Below are positions 50,371 to 59,061 of a DNA stretch of 64,000 nt, one piece after another. The notes under the pieces are model-generated. The model made no database searches. It saw only the letters and a program-made list of their open reading frames with translations, and was not told the DNA's origin. The DNA is taken from contig NZ_JABXYX010000034.1 of NCBI RefSeq assembly GCF_017982655.1, positions 1 through 64,000 on the forward strand. The letters are read 5' to 3'. Made by a program: the position numbers and the translations under genes. This DNA is from Brasilonema sp. CT11 (lineage in GTDB: Bacteria; Cyanobacteriota; Cyanobacteriia; Cyanobacteriales; Nostocaceae). The stretch's first letter is position 1, and each line of letters starts with the position of its first letter.

Positions 50371-51462
50371 ATGTTTGTGGGCACAGTTCTCCGTAATTGT
50401 TACAAAATTCTCAGAGCGTTGGAAGCATTTCCAGCACCGCGAAAACCAAAACCACAGCCAAAACCACAGCCAACGCCAATACCGCGACGGCAAGTCATTC
50501 AAACGTTAGGGTTGATAGGAACTGGAGTTGGTTTGGCTATTGTTGGAGAATGGCTTTTGCAAGGTTGTAAACAAAAATCACCAGAACCAGTAAATACGGG
50601 AGCAGCAGAACCATCAGACACGGGAGCTGGCATATCCCTACAAACCTTTAATTTTGAAACTGTCACTGTTGATGCACAGGGAAAAATTAACAACCGCAGT
50701 AACCGTGAGGCGAAATACTTCGCGCAAGACTTGGGGAATGGTGTCACCTTAGAGATGGTGCAAATACCAGGTGGTAAATTTCTCAGGGGTTCACCACCAG
50801 GAGAAAAAGAAAGATACTCAGATGGAAACTCAGATGAAGGACCACAACGTCAAGTTACGGTTCCTGGGTTTTTTATGGGCAAGTATGAAGTGACTCAGGC
50901 GCAGTATCAGGCAATTATGGGTAATAACCCTTCCGAGTTTAAAGGAGAAAAGCGTCCAGTGGAACAGGTCAGTTGGAATGATGCTGTGGAATTCTGCAAA
51001 CGCTTAAGTCAGAAGACAGGACGCACTTACAGACTACCGAGCGAAGCAGAATGGGAATATGCAGCTCGTGCAGGAACGACTACCCCTTTCTACTTTGGCG
51101 AAACGATTACAACTGGTTTAGCAAATTACAAGGGAACGGAAACTTACGCCTCTGAACCAAAAGGTCAATATCGTCAACAAACAACAAATGTGGGGAGTTT
51201 CCCACCCAACACCTTTGGTTTATATGATATGCACGGTAATGTTTGGGAGTGGTGTCAGGATGACTGGCATGATACTTACCAAGACGCACCCACTAATGGC
51301 AGTGCATGGTTAACAGATGGCGGTACAAATGTACGAAAGCTGCTTCGTGGCGGTTCGTGGAACAACAGTCCCTGGCATTGCCGCTCGGCGAATCGCGATA
51401 GGGACCTCCCCGACGTTCGTTACTTCCCTCTCGGTTTTCGGGTGGTGTGCGTGGTTGCGTGA
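50371..51462 (+). CDS. FGE-sulfatase (SUMF1) fold protein with a DGR-like C-terminus
   Basis: 363 residues. Proline/lysine-rich start (KPKPQPKPQPTP), a Tat-like or anchor segment (PRRQVIQTLGLIGTGVGLAI, 38-57), then a formylglycine-generating-enzyme fold from about 110: MVQIPGGKFLRGSP, KYEVTQAQYQAIMG, RPVEQVSWNDAVEFC, YRLPSEAEWEYAARAG, NTFGLYDMHGNVWEWC. The end, LRGGSWNNSPWHCRSANR then DRDLPDVRYFPLGFRVV, lacks the second active-site Cys of true FGE, so sulfatase activation is unlikely. This C-type-lectin-like end is the form found in targets of diversity-generating retroelements. No reverse transcriptase or template repeat was seen in the window. Function unknown; ligand binding at the cell surface is plausible. 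Confidence 0.8.
   Translation: MFVGTVLRNCYKILRALEAFPAPRKPKPQPKPQPTPIPRRQVIQTLGLIGTGVGLAIVGEWLLQGCKQKSPEPVNTGAAEPSDTGAGISLQTFNFETVTVDAQGKINNRSNREAKYFAQDLGNGVTLEMVQIPGGKFLRGSPPGEKERYSDGNSDEGPQRQVTVPGFFMGKYEVTQAQYQAIMGNNPSEFKGEKRPVEQVSWNDAVEFCKRLSQKTGRTYRLPSEAEWEYAARAGTTTPFYFGETITTGLANYKGTETYASEPKGQYRQQTTNVGSFPPNTFGLYDMHGNVWEWCQDDWHDTYQDAPTNGSAWLTDGGTNVRKLLRGGSWNNSPWHCRSANRDRDLPDVRYFPLGFRVVCVVA
51340..51462 (+). other. Candidate variable region of a diversity-generating retroelement target
   Basis: From the LRGGSW codons to the stop. Residues that depart from the Asn-rich consensus I remember for such ends (W, H, D, D, L, V, Y, F, P, L) have codons that keep the third base of AAC or AAT and differ only where the template would have A. 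The G/C-rich end (GGTTTTCGGGTGGTGTGCG) is where an initiation site would lie. Confidence 0.45.
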
Positions 51463-51730
51463 GGACTTCCTTGCCCTTTGCTCTTTTGCGCTTTTGCTCT
51501 TTACACTTCTTTACTTTTCCCTTCTTCCGCCGCAGGCGGTTCAAAGATGTATAGTAATACTTTTAAGTGTAAAAAAATTATCGTTCGCGTAGCGTGCGCC
51601 CTTGGCGCATACCGCCAAGACGCAAAGAGGAGCCGCTTTCGCCTGGGCGGGTTCCCCGACTTGAGGTGGCTGGCTTCGCCAAGAAAAGAAACAGAAAATT
51701 TTATGAATTATTTATTATTGCTATACTCAC
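51463..51730. other. Intergenic region with GC-rich repeat debris
   Basis: Palindromic pieces such as TTCGCGTAGCGTGCGC and GCCCTTGGCGCATACCGCC (51590-51630) resemble the repeats elsewhere in the window. No gene. Confidence 0.5.
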
Positions 51731-51874
51731 ATCTTGCACCTAGCCCTAGCGATTAGAAATCGCGGCTATACAAACAAAGTCCGCCTGCGCGGACTAACGG
51801 AAAATCAAGGTTTTTAACCCGCGTAGGCGGGTTTTGCCTGTGTAGCCGCGACTTCCAGTCGCCTGGTGCAAGAT
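51731..51874. mobile_element. MITE-like element with ATCTTGCACC / GGTGCAAGAT ends
   Basis: Ten-bp terminal inverted repeats 144 bp apart. Internal inverted pairs include AGTCCGCCTGCGCGGACT and CGCGGCTA/TAGCCGCG. The end abuts the next gene, so a GTG at 51866 within it is not that gene's start. Confidence 0.72.
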
Positions 51875-51904
51875 ATGAATATAGAGGTTGATACCAAAAG
51901 GATA

Positions 51905-52420
51905 ATGCGACAGCCAATCTTTTTCCTCAAAGCAGTAGCTGTGTTGACAATGTTCACACTGACTAGTTGCGACAGCTTAACCACTAACCAGTATGAAGCC
52001 ACAGCCCTCACCACTTATACCTGGCAAGTTAAGTATGCCGATGACCTCGCCAATGAACAAGTACCACGCTTTGAAACTTTTGCCACCACTTCCTTACTTA
52101 ATCGTAACGGCTTGAAGCCAGAAGGAGCAGTGACTGGTCCTGATGATAAGGGTTTATGGTGGTCTAGTTTACCACCGCGACCTTCAGTTGATGAAATCGA
52201 ACAACGCAAAAAATCTCAAGAGGCAAGTACTCCCGAATTGTTAAAATCTGTGAAGTACGAACTCAAGTATAAAGTGGGAGAGGATCAGAGAAAACTACCC
52301 ACGAACTATCAGGTTTATCGAGAGGTGGTGAAGGCATATCCCTCACAGACTTCTTTGCAATTAACTTTGGGATTAAATAATAACTCAGTTGAGAAAGCTG
52401 AACCTGTGGGTAGTAAATAA
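51905..52420 (+). CDS. Small lipoprotein of unknown function
   Basis: About 171 residues from ATG 51905, chosen because a clean lipoprotein signal follows (RQPIFFLKAVAVLTMFTLTSC) with the lipobox LTSC; ATG 51875 would add ten charged residues and lies against a MITE. The mature part is polar (TYTWQVKYADDLANEQVPRF, LKSVKYELKYKVGEDQRKLP) with no domain I recognise. Probably anchored in the outer or plasma membrane facing the periplasm. Confidence 0.72.
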   Translation: MRQPIFFLKAVAVLTMFTLTSCDSLTTNQYEATALTTYTWQVKYADDLANEQVPRFETFATTSLLNRNGLKPEGAVTGPDDKGLWWSSLPPRPSVDEIEQRKKSQEASTPELLKSVKYELKYKVGEDQRKLPTNYQVYREVVKAYPSQTSLQLTLGLNNNSVEKAEPVGSK

Positions 52421-52446
52421 AATGAGCTTATGAATTAAATCAGCGA

Positions 52447-52525
52447 TCAGTTACCAGTTATCAGTTACCAGTTACCAGTTACCAGTTACCAGTTTTTACT
52501 GTTCACTGTTCACTGTTTACTGTTA
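52447..52525. repeat. AGTTACC/GTTCACT repeat tract between convergent genes
   Basis: Five or more copies of CAGTTACC followed by complementary GTTCACT units; folds as an imperfect hairpin. It lies between two convergent genes and may end both. Confidence 0.65.
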
Positions 52526-52536
52526 AGCGTTCCCTC

Positions 52537-53358
52537 TCAAGAGGTTTCCTCTATTGGAAAAACATCGCCCCTTAAATAGGATTCAAAGTGTTTCTTAAAG
52601 TACTGAAGACTCGTGATATTCGGTTCATCACTTTCGGTGGGCGTGAATTCATAAATTGGTACTTTTTCCCTCACCAGCTTGACCAATTTCGGATGAAGTT
52701 GCTCAAAAGAATCTACTCTAGATATTGTTGTTTCAAACCTTAATTTAGCTGGATGACCATATCCTAACTTCATCCAGGGCATCCAAGGACAATCCCTCGC
52801 CCACTGGGCAGGAGGGACATCAGAAGCATCCGGTCGGCAAATATTGGATGTGAAGTATTCAATTCCCTTAAATTTTTCCCCAGGACAATAATCCGAGTAT
52901 TTACTATCTCCTGCTAACGGATGCGGATATTCCAAAGGAATTTCCATTACAGAGGTGATATATCCACTACCTTTGGGTATGACAAATTTCTTTGGTTTGA
53001 CTGAGCCTTGTACAATTCGGTTAGCAATATGTACAACTGGTACTGTTTGATTTGCTTCTGGTGACTTCCAGTAAGTCAAAATTTCTTGCGTAACTGGGTC
53101 ACAAAATAAACCCAATTCTCTATTGATACGATATCCGACTTCGCCGTATTCAGGACTAGGCTTGATAAAGACTTTCGTCGCATTCATGCCAATAATAGAG
53201 AACAATTTCTCCCTTGGCAAGTCTGGTTTTTCTTGCCACAAAATTTCCCCAGACCAGTTGTAATAAAGCTGTAATCCATGATTTTTTCGATAAAAATCAA
53301 GGTTATTAAGTTCGTAGTCATCTAAGTAATCACTCATGTTTGTTCCATTCATCCTCAA
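52537..53358 (-). CDS. DUF1838-family protein
   Basis: 273 residues (ATG 53358; ATG 53337 also possible). GEILWQEKPDLPREKLFSIIGMN, NRELGLFCDPVTQEILTYW and VPVVHIANRIVQGSV recall the DUF1838 family, which has no known function. The Trp-rich CPWMPWMKLGYG block lies in the C-terminal third. No signal peptide. Convergent with the lipoprotein gene. Confidence 0.72.
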   Translation of the reverse strand: MRMNGTNMSDYLDDYELNNLDFYRKNHGLQLYYNWSGEILWQEKPDLPREKLFSIIGMNATKVFIKPSPEYGEVGYRINRELGLFCDPVTQEILTYWKSPEANQTVPVVHIANRIVQGSVKPKKFVIPKGSGYITSVMEIPLEYPHPLAGDSKYSDYCPGEKFKGIEYFTSNICRPDASDVPPAQWARDCPWMPWMKLGYGHPAKLRFETTISRVDSFEQLHPKLVKLVREKVPIYEFTPTESDEPNITSLQYFKKHFESYLRGDVFPIEETS

Positions 53359-53666
53359 AGACTTTTGCTCGCAATTATCACCTAGAGTTTGGTAATGGGG
53401 AAGAGTGATGAAGAATTTTTATTATGGAGATAAATAATACTCAACGGGAGGAAACGCTTAACGCTTAACAGGAAAAAAGGCTCTTGAAGTGTACCTAGCT
53501 TCGCCAAAAATAAAATAGTAGTCCTATAGTTATTAATTGTTAGTTATTAGCCCAGAATTTAGAATTTTAATCAATCGTTCTAGATTTTTGGCTTTTGAGT
53601 TGTCAACGGACACTTTGCTTAAGTCAGGGAACCCGGCTACACAAGTGTCCTGCTGTTGACTTTCAA
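53359..53666. other. Intergenic region, about 308 bp
   Basis: Upstream of the DUF1838 gene and downstream of the sigma factor gene (both minus strand). No gene or clear terminator seen. Confidence 0.4.
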
Positions 53667-54800
53667 CTACACCAGCCACCCTTTTAAGCGTTTGGCTATG
53701 TGAGGACGCCGTAACTTTCGCATAGCTTTGCTTTGAATTTGTCGTACTCGCTCGCGGGAAAGATTGAACATAGTACCAACTTCTTCCAAGGTACAAGGTT
53801 CACTGGTAATCAAACCATACCGTAGAGAGATGACGTCTTTTTCTCGTGGAGTAAGTACGTCACCTAAAACTTCCCAAATCTCCTGGCGCATCATGCTTTC
53901 ATTCATTTTCGCCTCTGGAGATAGGTTGTCTTCATCTTCTAGCAAATCCATCAATTCCGTGTCTTCTTCTTTTCCCACACGGTGGTTGAGGGACAGTGCT
54001 TGTCGTCGTAGTTGTTGCAGTTGACGTAGTTGTGGCGCGGGAATTTCCAAAGCCTCCGCCATTTCCTGTTCGGATGGGTTGCGCCCTAGTCTCTGTTTGA
54101 GTTCTCGTTGCGCTTTTTTCAGTTTGTTAAGTTTTTCAACAATATGAATTGGCAAGCGAATTGTCCGCGCATCATTAGCTATAGCCCGCGTAATTGCTTG
54201 TCTTATCCACCAATAGGCATAAGTAGAAAACTTATATCCTTTATCGGGGTCAAATTTTTCTGTTGCACGATTTAACCCCATCGCTCCTTCTTGAATTAAA
54301 TCCAGAAAAGGAACTCCCCTGTTTAAATATCGCTTAGCAATAGAGACAACCAACCGTAGATTTGAGCGGATCATTTTACGTTTTGCAACCCGCCCTTGAT
54401 ACAACCGATGTTCCAGTTGTTTTTCTGTCATTCCTAGGTGAGAAGCGGCAGTTTCCTTACTCTGTTGATTTTCTAGCTTTTCAAGTAAAGAAGCTTGTAA
54501 TTCCCTAATTTCTTCCACAAACCGGACTCTACGGGCTAATTCCACCTCTTCATCTGGCTTTAGCAACGGATAGCGAGCCATTTCTTTAAAAAACGCGCCG
54601 ACAGCATCGTCATACTCGGTTTTATTATATCCTGAAGGACGCGCCGCCGCCATCCGGTCTCCATCGCGATCTTCGGCTTCTATATTTTCTACTACAATTA
54701 GGGACTCATCTTCTGCCACTGCATCTAACGTAATAAACAGTTCTTCATTATCGGCAGCACTTCCCATTGTCTCCATTGTTCCCAATTCAGCTATATTCAT
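53667..54800 (-). CDS. RNA polymerase sigma factor, RpoD-like group 2
   Basis: 377 residues from ATG 54800, with GAGGG upstream. A variable acidic N-terminus (1-60) is followed by region 1.2 (DAVGAFFKEMARYPLL), region 2 (KRKMIRSNLRLVVSIAKRYLNRG, DLIQEGAMGLNRATEKFDP, YAYWWIRQAITRAI), region 3, and region 4 (LTPREKDVISLRYGL, TLEEVGTMFNLSRERVRQIQ). No long region 1.1, so a group 2 factor. Of the cyanobacterial group 2 types it looks nearest to SigC, but I cannot separate the types with certainty by eye. It directs RNA polymerase to stress or nutrient-state promoters. Confidence 0.9.
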   Translation of the reverse strand: MNIAELGTMETMGSAADNEELFITLDAVAEDESLIVVENIEAEDRDGDRMAAARPSGYNKTEYDDAVGAFFKEMARYPLLKPDEEVELARRVRFVEEIRELQASLLEKLENQQSKETAASHLGMTEKQLEHRLYQGRVAKRKMIRSNLRLVVSIAKRYLNRGVPFLDLIQEGAMGLNRATEKFDPDKGYKFSTYAYWWIRQAITRAIANDARTIRLPIHIVEKLNKLKKAQRELKQRLGRNPSEQEMAEALEIPAPQLRQLQQLRRQALSLNHRVGKEEDTELMDLLEDEDNLSPEAKMNESMMRQEIWEVLGDVLTPREKDVISLRYGLITSEPCTLEEVGTMFNLSRERVRQIQSKAMRKLRRPHIAKRLKGWLV

Positions 54801-56010
54801 AGTTTCCCTCAGAGATTATTGCTCTGTTTGGTACATAGTTAATGACAGCTACTCTGGCGAAGCTTGTTAATTCTCCTCAAAGATAAAGACACCCGCCACA
54901 TGACAAGATACAAATATTTGCCCAAAAGTTGTGTGATTCTGAACAACAGTATCTATCTGTGATTACTGGAAGCTCATGCTTTGGTAAAAGTGTATTAAGC
55001 GGATGACTTTTAAAAAAATGTCAATACTTACCATAAGTTGGGATCAAAGTAGAAGTACGATCTAACAGGGAACACTCTCACACAAGCCCGTTAATTTTTT
55101 ATCTTTGGGGTTGGTTCATACTTCATTCTTAACACTTAAACCTCAGTTTATTTCATCTGTAGGTTACAGATAGATACAGTTCTTAACTTATTTTGGTAGT
55201 GGCTTCCCATTAACATTTTTTTCAGGCGATTAACACATATGTTGCTATTTTTTTATTTAGGAAAAATCTTTCCAACCCTCCTGAATGAAAATTATCCTAT
55301 TTAACAATTATAAAAACTCATACCCTTATCTCCAAATCCTTAAATATTTTTGTGTTTTTCTTACTTTTCTGACTTTTTATGTCTGGAAATTGGCATTAAC
55401 TATCTGATTTTTGAAGGTGAGATTATGCATCGCTCTTAATCTTTCCCCGAAATGGGCAATCTGGCAAGTAAAACCTTAGCAATGTCTTCTCCTGATACAG
55501 GATCTCACATACACCTAGGGTTAAATATCTATCAATAGGGGGAAAAGCATTTTTCCCCATTTAGTAATCATAGAAAGTTAACTGAAAAAAGCTGAAATTG
55601 TCTAATTTCGTTTGAGTTCGCTGAAATATTTCTTGCTTTCTACAGTTAGGAGTATTTTTCTACTAGATTACATAAGACGAAACTTATCAAGTATTATGTC
55701 TGTTGGCAGTATTGGCAATTACATTTTTTGCCAAAGGATGTATATATTTAGAGTTGAGGAATCTTGGTTAAGATAGACAAACTGGTTCTAATGGTGCTCA
55801 TTGTTATGTCGAAAGTTATAAAAGAATAACTACGGATAAATCCGAAAGATAGAATCAGGATTTTTTTTCCCAAGACTTAATTCGTGACTTATAACTATTT
55901 TTCTAAGTGCTTGAGTTCTCTGGAGGATTTCAAAGAAAAAGACTTTTTAAGGACTAGGGATTTGGAACTGTTCTGGTAAAGAAAATATCTGTATTATTAG
56001 TTCACAAAGT
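54801..56010. promoter_or_regulatory. Long divergent intergenic region, about 1.2 kb
   Basis: It separates the minus-strand sigma factor gene from plus-strand priA and must hold both promoters. It is A/T-rich, with a palindrome TCCTGATACAGGA at about 55490. Its length is unusual for this genome and could hide a non-coding RNA, but I see no supported gene. Confidence 0.4.
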
Positions 56011-58635
56011 ATGTATATGAATGGTGTCAGCTTGTCCTCTTTGATAGTTGCCGAACCTGGTCAATCTTACCAGTCAGAAAAACTAGTGAATCGTTGGATT
56101 GAAGTACTAGTAGACTGTCCGGGAGGTTCAGGAGTTTATACATATCGCCTAAGCGATCATTTGGAAGTAAAACCAGGGGATATTTTAAGTGTCCCATTTG
56201 GTACACAAGTGTTAGGAGGAATCGCCATTCGTTTTGTAACACAACCTCCAGTAGATTTACTAATAGAAAAAGTCCGCAATGTAGAAGATGTCGTCAGTGT
56301 AGGTTTTTTTGCCTCGAATTATTGGGAACTTTTGAATCGAGTTGCATCATACTATTATACACCGCTAATTCAAGTCATACGTATCGCCTTACCACCTGGT
56401 TTGTTAGGGCGATCGCAACGTCGCATTCGCCTCGTCAAGAAGGACAAGGGCACACAGAGAGCTAATTCGGGAGGGAGCGAAGGAGAACTTTCATCTTCCT
56501 TACCCTTTCTCTCTTCAGCAGCACAGCAAATTCTCAAACTTTTACAAGCACAAGCAGATGGAGATTACAGTTTCGCCTACCTGCAACGTCAAGTCAAAGC
56601 TGCTTACCAAGGAGTACGCGAATTGCAGCGACGGGGAATGGTCGAAAGTTACCTAGAACCACCGCAACTAACTCGACCAAAACAGCAAAAAGCAGTCATA
56701 ATGATAGGTGCTACATTTGAACGTGACTTAACCGTTCGCCAGCGAGAAGTTTTGGAAGTGCTGCGAAGACGCGGGGGCGAGTTGTGGCAGAGTGAACTGT
56801 TACAAATTTGTAGTGCAAGTACCTCCATCCTTAAAACGTTAGAACAAAAGGGATATATCATCATCCAAGAACGAGAAGTCTTGCGAACTGCTGCTGTGTT
56901 CCCTCCTCTTCGAGATGGGACACAAGCAGACACTCCCGCAATGGATATGACCAAGATATTAACATCAGCTCAATCGGAAGCGTTAGGGGTCATTACCCAT
57001 CTAGAAGGATGCGCTATAGTTTTGTTGCATGGTGTCACTGGTTCTGGGAAAACAGAAGTATATTTGCAAGCAATAAGCCCTCTACTAGAAAAAGGCAAGT
57101 CTGCCCTTGTCTTAGTACCAGAAATTGGACTCACACCTCAGTTGACTGATCGTTTCCGTGCTCGTTTTGGTAACAAAGTGAGCGTTTACCACAGCGCCCT
57201 TTCAGACGGTGAACGTTACGACACCTGGAGGCAAATGTTAACCGGAGAACCCCAAGTTGTCATCGGTACGCGCAGTGCAGTTTTTGCTCCTTTACCAAAC
57301 TTGGGCTTAATCATATTAGATGAAGAACACGACAGCAGCTTTAAGCAAGATTCTCCTATCCCCACATACCACGCCCGCACCGTCGCGCAGTGGCGAGCAG
57401 AGTTAGAAAACTGTCCCCTAGTGCTCGGTTCAGCAACCCCCTCCCTGGAGACGTGGGTGAGTGTGGGGAAATCAGGAGAGCAGGGGAGCAGGGGAGCAGG
57501 GGAAGAAATAGCTTCCACTCACCCGACTCATTACCTCTCCCTCCCCGAACGCGTCTACTCCCGTCCTCTACCTCCGGTGGAAGTTGTGGATATGCGGCTA
57601 GAATTGCAACAGGGAAATCGTTCTATATTTAGTCGTTCCTTGCAATCCGCTTTGGAGCAATTGCAAGAACGTCGTCAGCAAGGAATTTTATTTATTCATC
57701 GTCGGGGACATAGCACTTTTGTCTCTTGTCGCAGTTGTGGGTATGTTTTGGAGTGTCCAAACTGTGATGTGTCGCTGTCGTATCACCATACAGAAGAGAA
57801 CGCGCCGCAAACACTGCGGTGTCATTACTGTAATTTTGCGCGACTGCAGCCCCAAAGCTGTCCAGAATGTGGTTCTCCTTACCTAAAATTTTTCGGCAGT
57901 GGTACCCAACGAGTCGCACAGGAGTTAGCAAAACAGTTTCCCCAATTGCGCTTCATTCGTTTTGATAGCGATACCACCCGTACAAAGGGAGCACACCGTA
58001 CTCTTCTGACACAGTTTGTTAACGGTGAAGCAGATTTGTTAGTCGGTACGCAAATGCTCACCAAGGGATTAGATTTGCCTCAAGTCACACTCGTGGGTGT
58101 TGTTGCTGCTGATGGACTGCTGCATCTATCAGACTATCGCTCCAGCGAACGAGCATTGCAAACCTTGACACAAGTTGCTGGACGTGCTGGCAGAGGAGAA
58201 GAACCGGGACGAGTGATTGTCCAAACTTACACTCCAGAACATCCTGTGATTGAAGCAGTGCAAAATCATGATTACCAGTCTTTCATAGATGCCGAATTGG
58301 AACAACGGCAAGCTCTCAATTATCCTCCCTATGGGAGATTGATTTTATTGCGCTTGAGTAGTCCTGATCCAATTCAGGTGGAGAATACTGCTGGAATGAT
58401 CGCAGCAGCTTTGCCAACTCATGAAGGGTTTACCCTGAGCGGAGCCGAAGGGTTAGACATTTTGGGACCAGCACCCGCTTCTATTTTACGGGTTGCCAAT
58501 CGTTACCGCTGGCAGATATTGCTAAAATTTGCCCCCACTGCTTTGCCACAGTTGCCAGATTGGGAGGAAGTGCGTCAACTTTGTCCTCGGTCTGTCAGTT
58601 TAACAATTGATGTTGACCCGTTAAATATGATTTAA
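56011..58635 (+). CDS. priA: Primosomal protein N' (PriA helicase)
   Basis: 874 residues (ATG 56011; ATG 56017 also possible). N-terminal 3'-binding domain (YTYRLSDHLEVKPGDILSVP), helicase motif I GVTGSGKTEVYL, motif II LDEEHDSSFKQ, zinc cysteines in SCRSCGYVLECPNCDVSL and RCHYCNFA...CPECGSPYL, and GTQMLTKGLDLPQVTLV. Restarts stalled replication forks. Two additions are unusual: a Gly/Glu/Ser/Arg low-complexity insert near residues 484-500 encoded by GAGCAGGG repeats (about 57470-57510), and a short palindromic repeat near 806-815 (58428-58452). Both keep the frame. Confidence 0.94.
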   Translation: MYMNGVSLSSLIVAEPGQSYQSEKLVNRWIEVLVDCPGGSGVYTYRLSDHLEVKPGDILSVPFGTQVLGGIAIRFVTQPPVDLLIEKVRNVEDVVSVGFFASNYWELLNRVASYYYTPLIQVIRIALPPGLLGRSQRRIRLVKKDKGTQRANSGGSEGELSSSLPFLSSAAQQILKLLQAQADGDYSFAYLQRQVKAAYQGVRELQRRGMVESYLEPPQLTRPKQQKAVIMIGATFERDLTVRQREVLEVLRRRGGELWQSELLQICSASTSILKTLEQKGYIIIQEREVLRTAAVFPPLRDGTQADTPAMDMTKILTSAQSEALGVITHLEGCAIVLLHGVTGSGKTEVYLQAISPLLEKGKSALVLVPEIGLTPQLTDRFRARFGNKVSVYHSALSDGERYDTWRQMLTGEPQVVIGTRSAVFAPLPNLGLIILDEEHDSSFKQDSPIPTYHARTVAQWRAELENCPLVLGSATPSLETWVSVGKSGEQGSRGAGEEIASTHPTHYLSLPERVYSRPLPPVEVVDMRLELQQGNRSIFSRSLQSALEQLQERRQQGILFIHRRGHSTFVSCRSCGYVLECPNCDVSLSYHHTEENAPQTLRCHYCNFARLQPQSCPECGSPYLKFFGSGTQRVAQELAKQFPQLRFIRFDSDTTRTKGAHRTLLTQFVNGEADLLVGTQMLTKGLDLPQVTLVGVVAADGLLHLSDYRSSERALQTLTQVAGRAGRGEEPGRVIVQTYTPEHPVIEAVQNHDYQSFIDAELEQRQALNYPPYGRLILLRLSSPDPIQVENTAGMIAAALPTHEGFTLSGAEGLDILGPAPASILRVANRYRWQILLKFAPTALPQLPDWEEVRQLCPRSVSLTIDVDPLNMI
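58428..58452. repeat. 25-bp repeat inside priA, shared with the TPR gene
   Basis: GTTTACCCTGAGCGGAGCCG plus AAGGG. 63924-63948 has the same 25 bp with one mismatch (G to A). Core CCCT...AGGG palindrome. It encodes TLSGAEG between conserved PriA segments. Confidence 0.8.
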
Positions 58636-58653
58636 GCAAGCCCTGGCTCCAAG

Positions 58654-58755
58654 GGGAATCTTAAAAGCCCCCTTTTTAAGGGGAGCCAGTGCTCGGCTAG
58701 AGTTTCCCGACTTGTAGCACAAGCGCGTGGTTGGGGGATCTCTTATGCGTAAGCC
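58654..58755. repeat. Dispersed repeat, inverted relative of 49766-49870
   Basis: Reverse complement gives GGGCTTACGCATAAGAG, GATCCCCCAACCACGCG, CACTGGCTCCCCTTAAAAA in the order seen at 49766. Hairpin CCCCCTTTTTAAGGGG inside. Confidence 0.75.
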
Positions 58756-58762
58756 CTAACAT

Positions 58763-58823
58763 ATAGCAGTCCGGTTTGATCTGTGAAAATCTATTTATTC
58801 AGATGAAGTCGGGAATCTTGTTG
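58763..58823. repeat. Dispersed repeat, copy upstream of the phosphorylase gene
   Basis: Shares TCCGGTTTGAT, TGAAAATC and GTCGGGAATCTTGTTG, in that order, with 61403-61481. The rest of the gap to 59061 shows no gene. Confidence 0.75.
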
Positions 58824-59061
58824 ATTACCATATATTAAGAAAAAATAATAAAAACTAAATTAAAAGAACGTCAATGAATTTGATGCAAATCAAGTTGTCA
58901 AAACTGGCAAAAAAGAAGGATGATTTGGATTACGTCTAGAAAAATAAAAACCGTCAAAAAACGACTCCACACTTGAAAGGATGATTCCCAGACCAAGTCT
59001 CCCCACTGGGAAGCAAATTTTGACGGCAAAACAGAAAAACTAAGAGAGTGCCTAGAGTTTT

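Noticed and set aside
50371-51462. Active sulfatase-activating enzyme
   Set aside because: Second active-site Cys is missing and no sulfatase gene is near.
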